Source: Tetraselmis striata (Eukaryota > Chlorophyta > Chlorodendrophyceae > Chlorodendrales > Chlorodendraceae). From it: DNA of 64,000 nt. The position numbers and the translations under genes were made by a program. Of the stretch, positions 12,125 to 21,790 are shown piece after piece; the first letter of the stretch is position 1, and each line of letters opens with the position of its first letter. Location: contig VCJN01002193.1 of assembly GCA_006384855.1 (NCBI GenBank), positions 62,001-126,000 of the forward strand, in the 5' to 3' direction. The notes below the pieces were generated by a model. That model ran no database searches and was not told the origin of the DNA. It saw nothing but the letters and a program-made list of their open reading frames with translations.

Positions 12125-13084
12125 CTCGCTGTCTGGTGGTTTGGCATCATGTCGGAGTCATGTTTGGCAATTGGGCAAGATAGGGGGGAGAGGGCCGCCG
12201 GGAGGGGTGGGGGGGGGGGGGGGGGGGGGGGGACTCGGGGGTCATTGGAGGCCCGTTTCACCATGTAGAAAGGGGTGCCGCCAACTTGGGTGATCAGGTA
12301 GCTTTGCAGCGGGTCTTTTGTGCGGCCGAGGCCCAGGTCGCATATCTTGGCGCGGCCGTCGTCGTCCAGCAGGCCGTTGCCCGGTTTGAGGTCTCGGTGC
12401 ACTAGCCGGGGGTGCATGAAGGCCTGGAGGGCATCACGACATCACACCAGGGCGCGGTACCACTTGGCTGCGGCGTCCGCGGGTTGACAGCGGCAAAGAG
12501 GGGGTGCCCAAGTACGCAAACACATCGACACCCACAGGTTTGAGCGTGCCCTGGCCTGTGGCGCGGGAACGGCATTCGATTTTGAACAGGTCAACAGACG
12601 AATATACCATAAAGTTAGCGCGGAATTAACTCGAATCAGACGAGAAAAGTGCGAAGCGATATTTCGCCGCTCAAATGTGCGCGTACCGTGTGTTTCGGAC
12701 CACCCCACAGTCACCCCGCAGCATTGCGCGCGCCGGCCGGCCAAGGGTTTCTCCGAGAATGCTTGGCGGGGCAATACACGACTCTAATCTCCTAACAGTA
12801 GATTGGACAAATAGTAGACTGTCGGCGACTATTTGCCAGCGACGTGGTCAAGGGTCGTCTCGAGGTGCTGCGAGTTTCCCGAAGGAAAATGACAAACTTT
12901 TCGCTCAAACGGTGGCAATGTTTTGGAAATAAAACGAAAACGTGGTTTGCGCGGGGGAAAAAGTTCGCCCCGGGTCATCGGCCGAAGCGCCAACTGCAGT
13001 GCTTGGCCCATTAGCCGTTCCCTCATGCGGACTCAAAAGGGCTCATGCATCAACCGGGTAAACCCGGGACACGGGCCCGGCCGA

Positions 13085-13165
13085 TGTTGCCCTGAAGTGA
13101 CACGGAGCCAGGATTCGATCCGGGGACCTCCTGAGTAGGAGACCACCGCCCTACCGACCGGACAG
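13085..13165 (-). other. tRNA-like / SINE-like pol III promoter remnant
   Basis: On the minus strand an A-box-like GGTAGGGCGGTGG is followed about 30 bases later by GGATCGAATCC, close to the B-box consensus GGTTCGANTCC. A stem-loop CTCCT/AGGAG sits between. The acceptor stem does not pair, so this is not a working tRNA. A tRNA-derived SINE is the likeliest source. Confidence 0.35.
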
Positions 13166-13389
13166 ACGACGAGGCCAGTTACGTCGGGATGGTGCGTGCG
13201 CGGGAAGGTATACCGTGACACAACCTTCTGGCGGGGGGCGGCACCTACCAAGCCCTCCGCAATGTCTCGCCCCAGGCGGAGCACCTCCAGGTAAGAGAGC
13301 CGCGGCTGCGCGTAGATGCGGCCGTGAAGGGAGCCGCCCGGCACGTGCTCGTAGATGATTGCCACGCGGGGCGGCGTCAAGCAGGCGCC

Positions 13390-13392
13390 CTA
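13390..13392 (-). other. in-frame TAG within the kinase domain (subdomain V)
   Basis: The exon reads CDRIVRM, TAG, GACLTPPRVA. Related kinases usually have Tyr (TAC or TAT) here, so one substitution explains the stop. The rest of the exon and the exons below stay open. Confidence 0.8.
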
Positions 13393-13540
13393 CATTCGCA
13401 CGATGCGGTCGCAGCCCTGGGTGCATGGACGCGGCGCGATGGGGCAACACGAGCCCGTACTGCAGTGTCAAGACGAGACAAGCCATGAAGGCGGCGGAGG
13501 GGTAGGGCACACGAGACCGCGTCCTTTTCTTCTGTCTCGG

Positions 13541-13800
13541 GGACAGGACTGGCGACAGTGTAACTCTTGCAGCGTCTCTACGACGACCGTTCAGGCAGCA
13601 ATGCACGGAGAGCCCTACTGGGTAGGCAACGCTCCGTTATTGTCATCAAGAAAATCGCCGAAGCATTGCGCAAGACTAATTGAAGGCCAGTGGCGGAATG
13701 TCCAACACCGTTGTATCATCTGTCTAAAACACTGCCGTGAAATATCCGGCACTGACCACGAAATGTCCGCCCTACCCGTCTGGGCGTTGGCCATTCGGGA
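13541..13800 (-). mobile_element. 5'-truncated LINE, 3' UTR only (copy 1)
   Basis: About 260 bases match the 3' untranslated part of the LINE fragment at 55640-56291, in the same orientation. The match starts at GGGACAGGACTGGC and runs to the point just after that LINE's stop codon. The 3' edge is followed by an A-rich tail on the minus strand. It lies in a kinase-domain intron of the receptor-kinase gene. Confidence 0.6.
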
Positions 13801-14445
13801 CAACGTCCTATCCACCGTGCGCATGATATTCGCTTCGAGAGACGTTGCGAAGACTGGGGGGAGGGGGGGGGCTTCCTGTTCCAGCACTCCCTTCCAACAT
13901 ATGGAAGAACAAAAGATCATTGAGCAGACAAGCAGGCGCGCATTCGAGTCCAGTCGGGGGCATTTTTGCTGCTTAGAACGAGGATGCGAGGCATGTCCAT
14001 CCAGGAGACTACGGGGGTGTAATAGTTACCTTGCTCAGCTCCGCCATCATGCGGAGCTCCACCTTGAAGCTCGCGAACTGCGCGGCATCCGCGGCCGCCT
14101 GCGCCGGGGGAGGCTGCTGCTGCTGCTGTTGATGCTGGAGGAGGCTGAACTGCCCGCCGGGGCCGATCACAGCTGCCGGCATAATCGCACCCGCCGCACC
14201 CTGCTGTCGGAACAGCTTTACAGCCACGTCCAGCCCTCGCCACTTCGCCTGCGCCACCGAGCATCATCATCATACATATCATGGCCGACAAACAGTGCGC
14301 CGACTAGGACGGCCCATCGGCCAACATTTTCCGACATGCAACTCTGCCTGAATGCTAGCATGCAGTCAAGCATGCGGCAGGGTGTGTCACGCCGACCATT
14401 CATTACATAGCTTCGAGAACTTGTTTCAACGAAGTATTCACGAAT

Positions 14446-14965
14446 GAAGTTCGGGTTTCCGTTCACTCAATATCCGTAAGCAAAACTCGCCCCCGACGAG
14501 AACAGAATGCATGTGACGATACTACCTACGACGACCTGTCGTCTCTCGTCCGCAGCGATAGAGGCAGCACCCACAATGTGATGCGGGAAGACAACGGATC
14601 GATGAAGGATCGGTACTATAGGGCTCCCGGCGAATTAAGTCCGGGTTTCCGTTCACTCAATATCCGAAAGCAAAACTCAACCCCGACGAGAACATGATAC
14701 CTGCGACGTTCTGTGGACTCTCGTCCGCAGCGATAGCGGCAGCACCGACAGCGTGATGCGGGTAGACAACGGATCGAGGAAGGATCGGTCCTAAATAAGC
14801 CCGGCGAATTAAGTCCAAGTTTTTGTTCACTCAATATCCGACAGCAAAAGAAAATCCCGACGAGAACAGAAGAAGGTCTACCACGACTTGTCGACTCTCG
14901 TCCTCGGCAATAGCGGCAGCACCGAGAACGTTAAGGCGACAACGGATCGACGAAGGACTGCTACA
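14446..14965. repeat. tandem repeat, three units of about 175-190 bases
   Basis: Unit starts are near 14446, 14636 and 14811. Each begins GGGTTTCCGTTCACTCAATA or a near variant, then has a CCCGACGAGAACA block, a CTCTCGTCC block and ACAACGGATCGA. The units differ by substitutions and small indels. The repeat is inside the intron between the glycine-loop exon and the AKWRG exon of the receptor kinase. It is non-coding. Confidence 0.75.
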
Positions 14966-17335
14966 ATAGGTAGTGCGCCCGGCTCGATAAGGATAGCACC
15001 ACGCGGCTGGCAGCTGCTAAATCCCCTCAGCGGACAACTCTGACATGCAATTCACACGGGAACGGCAGCATTATCGAGACTCTATAGTCGGCAGATGAGG
15101 CGGAAGGAGATTTGCTTGCGGATTTGGAAACGATCCCGAAGCGACAAAGCCGAGCGCGCTGGACGTCATCAGTCGTTGGTATCGTCTCTACAGACTTACA
15201 TGGTGAGCTGACTCGAGGTAATAAGAGCCAGGCAGCAAGGGGCGTTCTGGGCGACGTAGACGCGTAGTTAGCCAACTTGTAATAATGTGCGATACTGCGA
15301 TATATTACCGCTATTCTGCCCGGCAGCAGGGGTCGTGTAACCGTCAAGTGTTGTCGCCGTCTACGTTTCCGTTGTCATGATTCACGCTTTGTCGTGCGCG
15401 GCTGCGCGCGGACGGGAGCGGGCCGCGATGGGTAGTGTTGCGGTACTGGTAGTTTATTCGGCGGAGCACTGTATGCACTGTGGTTTCGGAGCCGATGCGG
15501 CGATTCCATGTCTCTCGCCGCCGCGCACCCGACGGCAAGAGTCGGACCCTTGCAGACTAGCGCGCCGCCGGCACTCCTTCGCACATGCAGAGCGAAAGCG
15601 ATCCCCGTAGAAGTGTCGGAGGGCCGCGGTGCTGGGCCCGACCCGCCGCTGGGCAGGCTGTCCACACTGTTGGGGCACGACACAATCCCGTCGTGCACGG
15701 TGTGAATATAGAGAGCATGTCGCGGCGATAAATCGCGTCGTATCGTTGTCACCATCGCGGGGTCACAGCAGACAACGACCCGCGGGCGCAAGCGCATGTA
15801 CCTATACAGCACACACAGCCGCTCCTGTGCATGGGCAGCCGATGCGACGGCTTGTATCAATCCAATAAAAAGCAGCCGAACGGCATCGTCCAGGGCAAGG
15901 GCAGCATGCGCGGGTCACTTCGTGACCGATGGAAATTTGGGCGCCATCGGGACCGCGTGGCAGACTGGCAGCCGGAAAGTGTTGCACCGGCACACTCTAC
16001 TATGTGTTGCTTTGGCACTCCTCATAAAACAATAATTGCCTTGTTCATAGTTAGCAGTCGGATGCTCTGGCGCTGCATTGCCATGTTCCCCAGCAACATC
16101 CAAGTAGACACAGCCAAAGCAGCAAATGTTTGTGAACAACATGCGGCTACGTTCCAAAGCGAGCTATGCATGGACTGCACATAGCAGCTGCTAGAACCTG
16201 TGCCTTGGGCTGAAATGACCACTACTGTCTTTGAAAAATCCTTCCTTGTATATATAGGGGCATATATACATACATACACAAAACACATATACAAAAAGCG
16301 TAATGACCTAAAATGGTCCAATATACCAATGATAGAGCTGCATAAATACCTGATGGGTGCGCGCGCGATGACCCAATGAGATCATCTGTATCCAGCACCG
16401 CCGGTACCTATACTGCTCATCCATGATGCCCCAGGCATGTTACTTACCAATTAATGTACTTATCATCAATACAGGTGCCGGTGTGGGAATGTTAGCACTG
16501 CAAATGAGAAACTGCCCTACCTGCCGACATAGATCAAACGAAGACAAAACTCTTGCCAACCTGCTATAGCAAAGTTCCATGCAAGCCCAATTTATTCTAT
16601 GCCCATAATAAGAACATCATATTAATATGCCCATATAAGCATGCTCATAATAATAAGTAAGTCGGCAGCTGTAGTTCCATACCCGCATTGTTTAGGTGGA
16701 GGCTATGGTGCCACTGACAGTGAACTCACCGCGCCATGCTGTATCACCGATGCACACACACCCTGGCATTATCGGCGCTGCGCCTGCGCCTCGCTGAACC
16801 CCCCCCCCCCCCTTTGCGCAGGCCGCATGCCATCTTCCCCTGCACTGCATCGCGCACCTTGAAGACCCGGCCAAATGCCCCCGCGCCCAGCTCCGCGCCG
16901 AGTTTCCCGCAGAGCTCCGCCGCAAAGTCCACATTGAAGTCTACGCCGTTTACCACAAAAGCCGCCTCCTGGTCCTTGGGCGGCACCGGCGCAAGTCGGG
17001 GCTGGCCGCCCGCCTTTCGGGCCTTAACGCTCCCCGGTGACAAGCTGAGCGACGGCGACGGCGGTGGCTGCGGCTCCCGGCGCTGCTTCTGGCTTGAAAG
17101 CGCGATGGCGGCGGCCAACAGTGCATGGCGCCACAGCTGCAAAAGTTCCGGAATGACACATCAGTGCACACCAAGTGCGCCCAGATTGCGCCCGACACTT
17201 TCAGATGGACAGGCAGGAACAACACGCGCTGCACTCTATGTGGATACAATGTGTATGCAGTATCTCACGGGGCATCTTTTTCGCAGGCATTGAAGCTGTT
17301 TCGGACACATACATACATATTTCATACATAATTAG

Positions 17336-17520
17336 AGAGGAGGGAGGGAGGGAGAGAGAGAGACAGAGACTTTACATGGAGCTGCAGGTGGTTGAGGGCA
17401 TCACTACTTCCCTGTTGTGTATGCAGTCAGAGCCCTATATACACATACATACATACATACATTCAACATACACAAACGTACATGCATGTATGGATGGATG
17501 GATGCATGCATGCATGTATG
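17336..17520. repeat. microsatellite cluster (GAGG, GA, ACAT, GGAT, GCAT)
   Basis: Adjacent short-period runs: GGAG/GA at 17336-17370, ACAT at about 17441-17461, and GGAT then GCAT at about 17487-17522. They lie in an intron of the receptor-kinase gene and account for several spurious open frames there. Confidence 0.8.
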
Positions 17521-19191
17521 CATCCGATATAACTTCAAAATTAATGCCCGGCCACAAGAACGACGCCATGCGAGACACTGCAACCAGAAGGAGGAAATTT
17601 ATCCGCACCGTACCGAAGCCCTGAACCTGACAATTGCGCCGCACCCCCCAAACACAGAGCATACATATCCACACAGGTCCGGAGCAGAAACATACCCGCG
17701 GTTGCGTGTATCCCCCCCTCCCCCCCCACCCACACACACCTGAGGGCGCGTGGTACGGCTCAGCGTCCCCGCTCGTCACGCTCTGGACGGCGTAGCCAGC
17801 TTCCTTCAGCCCAGGGAAGACCCCGGGCGCAACGAGGGCGGCACGGAAGCCGGCCACGGCTGTGCCGTTATCTTCCAGGAGTAGCACCGCCGCGGCAACG
17901 GTCAGGTATCCGCCGCTGTGTTGCGCTGCCGTCACGCCAACGCCGTTCTCGGCGCCACCGTAGCCGGCAGCGAGCGCAGCGACGTCGGCAACAAAGAGCG
18001 ACACGCCCAGCTGGGCGGCACGGCTCAGGCGCGCCCACTGCTCGTCGCCGAGCTGGCGCAAGCGCCGTCGCCTCTGCGAAAAGGTCAGTACGGGAAGGTA
18101 AGCGCCCGCGGTCTCGGACTGGTGAACTACACATCGCTTCCGACGCACTGCAAGCCTGCAGCCGGACTACCGATGCCGAGAGAATGCCGCATGATGTTGA
18201 ATTCGATACGAGCTACAGTTTTTTTACGCATGGTCACCATCGAGGTCCTGTAATGCCCTTCATCTACCTCTGGGCCAGGGAGCCAGACGGTTCAAACATA
18301 CCATACCATACCTGTACGTAATACCTCTACCGTTATAAACACCGATAACTTTAGGTATGCGCACCGGTATATGTAAATGTATTTGTATTTTACATATTCA
18401 CCCTGGCATTCCAAAAATCAACCTTACCGTTCACAACAAAACACCGGTATACACTCTTGTTTCAAAAAGAGAAAGATGATTGTCATGAAGGATTACATCC
18501 AGGCTTGAGTAGCAAATGTGGTATAAAGCGCATGGATATGTCAGAGGTAGTAATTTCATCCTTGAATTACTTGAAATTACAGTATGGAAGATCGCGCACA
18601 GCTTTATATGAGGCACACCTGAGGCGCTGGTAGGGCCACCACCGCGTCCACAGGCACAGAAAGCGCCCCGGAAGGCGGTGGCTGGAATGTCGGCAACGGC
18701 ACTGCTGCATCCCCTCGCGCCTCAGACGGCAGAGCCTCCTCTCCCTGGCCCCCGTCAGCGGCGCAGCCGGCCGGGATGACGAGTCCAGCGGGAGCGTAGC
18801 GCTGCGCGGCGCCGCGTAGCGGGTCGGGTACGCAGCCGCGGCGGAGCACCGCTGCGGGGAGACGCAGCTCGCGGAGGCTCGTCAGCGCGTCGCCCCATTC
18901 CTGCGACATGCAGCCGTCAAAGCGACCAACCATCAGTGCGACCGGAGCCAACCGCCCTCTTGTCAGTTGAGAGCCACCTGAGCGGTATCTATATGAATAC
19001 ATGCAAACAAACTATACCTATACCTATTATACCTATGCATATACCTATATTTACCCATATATAGGTATACGGGTATATACATACCTATATATGAAGTAAC
19101 TTGATAGTTGAATCAGCGATGCGTCGATTTTTCAGAAAATTTTAAAAGAACGGGTTCTATATCACTGGCCTACAGTTCCATGAATTGCATT

Positions 19192-19527
19192 TCCAGCGCT
19201 TCGAAGTACCAGAGTTTTTTTTTCCATTACCAGCAGCGAGTAGCGAGTACCAGTACCAGTACCAGTACCAGGACCAGTACCAACTGTATAGGTCAGCGAG
19301 TAGCGAGTACCAGTACTCATAGCCTCCCAACCGTGAGATCGTAATTGGACGGCTGTGTAATTAAGGACCGTGGGCGGGCGGGCGGTTGGGTGGATTATAG
19401 TACTTAGTAGTACATTCCAGTAGATAAGTGCTTTAGTCATGCACCTATAGGCCCGATCCGCTGCACTATACGGGTACCCGTACGGCAATAAAGCTCACCG
19501 CCGAAAAATCCACGCTTCGCTGGATAA
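19192..19527 (+). repeat. MITE-like dispersed repeat, copy 2
   Basis: This is the reverse-complement partner of 9398-9690. It has an extra expansion of ACCAGT units at about 19245-19285. Ends read TCCAGCGCTTCG and, from the other side, TCCAGCGAAGCG, so the first seven bases are a terminal inverted repeat. It lies in the receptor-kinase intron between the 19585 and 18900 exons. Confidence 0.65.
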
Positions 19528-20199
19528 CACTCACACACAATATGTTTTAACATGCAGGCCGGGTTTGGGGTGGGTGGGGCCCACCTGCGGCACCGTCCCG
19601 CGCAGATTATTGGCGCCCTGCAGGTTCAGCACCTGCAACTCGTGCAGCGCGCCCCACTCATCAGGCGGCTCCCCGTCCACGCCGGTGCCACCCAGCCGCA
19701 GCGCCGTCAGTGCCCGCAGCACGCTCCAGGGCGGCGGGAGCACCCCGCCCAGGCGTTGGCTGCCCGTGACGTCCGCCTCCTCCAGCCAGACCAGGCGGCT
19801 GCCCAACACGACAGTACATGTAATATCATCATTGACGAGCCGAAAGCTTTGTATTCATCACATATATGATGGTATGCATGCGCAAGTGGAGTAGGGTCAC
19901 ATGAAGTAGTCCTTGTTGGCAAATGTTCACCCGAGAATAGCTACGAGTCTTTCTTATTCAATACATGTGTACATGTTAGGCACCGCTAAATCACCAGTGA
20001 GCATGAAGTAGCACGCCAATTGCCCCTTGCCAAAGCAACACCATTCAATCTACTTCCAGCTTCTTGTACCAGAATGCGCGCGGCGAGCTGACCCCCCTCC
20101 CCCCCCTACGGCATGCTATCGCTGCCGACACTTGTACTGATACTCAACTGCCCGTAGTGTACCCGTGTATGCGGCTGCCCTGAGATATTATATACGTGA

Positions 20200-21045
20200 T
20201 ATGCGGATTGTGTGTTGCTTTTATTGGTTTCGACGCCAGTCTAGGCGGCAACTGAAGATCACTGTTTCGAGACCCTCATTGTTGTCACATCCGTATGGTC
20301 GCATTGCTGCCCACGGATGGGGCGAGATGGAATGGTGTTACTGGTACCTGTACTCGGACCGATATATCCGTTTGCCCATTATTTTATCAATACGCGTACA
20401 TTGCGATGCATCCCGGTACCTGGCTGCCTGCGTACTAGACATATGGCTATATAAGTATATATGTATGTACATATATATAAACAGATATCAACAGCATGCA
20501 GGTCTTGTGTTGCTTTCAATGGTTTCGGAGCCTGCGTTTCAACGCCAGCCTAGGCAACTGAAGATCGCCGCGTTTCGAGATCCATATCACATCATCACCC
20601 TTATACGGTCGCATTGCTGTTCATGGATGAGGGCGGGATGGAATGTTAGCCGTTCTCGTACCGGTACCCAGCCACCTGTTATCGATGCTCGTACAGCACA
20701 ATATCTACTGGTACTCGGCTGGCCACATGACCCGACATGTATGGCTATATATGCGGATCGCCGCACAGTCACGTAGAAGCATGCGGATCGTGTGTCGCTT
20801 TCATTGGTTTCGGAGCCTGCATTTTGACGCCGGTCTAGGCAACTGAAGATCGCCGCGTTTCGAGACCCTTATCACCCGGAATTTCGGAATGGTCGCGTAC
20901 TCGCTTTGCTGTCCAAGGATGGGGCGGGATGGAATGTTAGCAGCTGTACTCGTACCGATACCCGGCTGCCGGTGTACCAGATATATTACCATATATTATG
21001 CGGCTACCGGCAGATATGTAACAGCATGCGGATCTTGTGTTGTTT
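20200..21045. repeat. tandem repeat, three full units of about 245-290 bases plus a partial one
   Basis: Unit starts are near 20200, 20494, 20779 and 21024. Each opens with GCGGATCGTGTGTTGCTTTC-like sequence, then GTCTAGGCAACTGAAGATC, a GTTTCGAGACC block and GGATGGGGCGGGATGGAATG, and closes with a GTAC-rich segment. The last unit breaks off into the LRR exon region. It is non-coding and lies in an intron of the receptor-kinase gene. Confidence 0.75.
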
Positions 21046-21141
21046 TCCGCCGGCGCTAGTATCGAGCGGCATGTGGACATCGACCCGTGCCACTGTCTGC
21101 GCTTTCCGCTGGTTTGCGGCGCAGCATTTGTGCGTCGACCC

Positions 21142-21143
21142 AT
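21142..21143 (-). other. splice donor reading AT instead of GT
   Basis: The exon ends GAGTACAG then ATGGGT. Sister LRR exons end GAGTACAG or CAGTACAG then GTGAGG or GTGCGC. The phase joins exactly to the next exon at 19798, which completes the Ser codon after PPEY. Confidence 0.7.
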
Positions 21144-21401
21144 CTGTACTCCGGTGGCAGCGACCCCGACAGGGAGTTTCCCGCGAGGTTGACCTTCTCG
21201 AGGTCGTTGCAGGCCGAGAGGCTCGCCGGCAGGGCGCCCCCGAGGCGGGTGTCCTCCAGGAGCAGCTGGCGCAGGCGGAGCAGCGCACTGGCCGCGGAGC
21301 AGCGCCGCCGGGTCAGTGCGTTGCGGCAAGGGCTGAAGCACCCGGCCGGCGCCCGAGGCCCCGGTAGAGGTATATGCACTCACACAGCGCAGGCCGCAGA
21401 C

Positions 21402-21790
21402 ATTGGCACCACCTTTGCAGCAGCTCCTTAGCCAGCTGGCAGAGCTGTTCCGATATTACTGGAACAGTCCTGATAATGTAAAAGTCAAACGGCAGTTACT
21501 TTATTAAAACAAGTTACTATAAATTTGGCTAGTAAATGGTCATGGACTATTTGTTGGATGTCAAGACCACCCCCCCTGAGACTTTGCCACCCGCCGCCAT
21601 TGCGCGGACATTGACAATCACCTTTGCAGCAGCTGCTTCGCCTGCCGGCAGAGCTTTTCCATTGGTACTGGAACAGTCCTTACAAACTGTCGTCAAATGG
21701 CAAATGATTTATTAAACAATGTCAGTATGAATTTGGTTTATAAACGGTCATGCACCATTGGATATCACCCCCTCCCCCCACAGACTTTAA
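21402..21790. repeat. direct duplication, two units of about 209 bases
   Basis: CACCTTTGCAGCAGCT at 21409 and again at 21618 start two units. Both continue with GGCAGAGCT, ACTGGAACAGTCCT, an AT-rich stretch with TTATTAAA, and a C-rich end. It lies in the intron between LRR exons 22161-22018 and 21287-21144. Confidence 0.7.

Larger units (their letters stand above)
10640..17136 (-). other. kinase-domain exons of the receptor kinase
   Basis: Exons, all in phase 0: 17136-16858, 14248-14030, 13416-13249, 12423-12262, 11288-11169 and 10819-10640. The first has a short hydrophobic segment, then QKQRR, a Pro/Ser linker and the glycine loop GAGAFGRVFK. Next come AKWRGLDVAVKLF (ATP-binding Lys) and the helix C Glu in FKVELRMM. 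The third exon has the hinge (YEHVPGGSL) and the TAG. The fourth has HRDLKPGN and DLG in place of DFG, then GGTPFYM. The fifth has APEVFGDS and TDIYAFAVILNE. The last has ERPAIPASCPPPL, CWAHDPNRRPS and a TAG stop. All catalytic residues are present apart from the F to L change in DFG. Confidence 0.85.

Noticed and set aside
14446..21045. CRISPR arrays at the tandem repeats
   Set aside because: Units are 175-290 bases with no short repeats separated by unique spacers, and the setting is eukaryotic.
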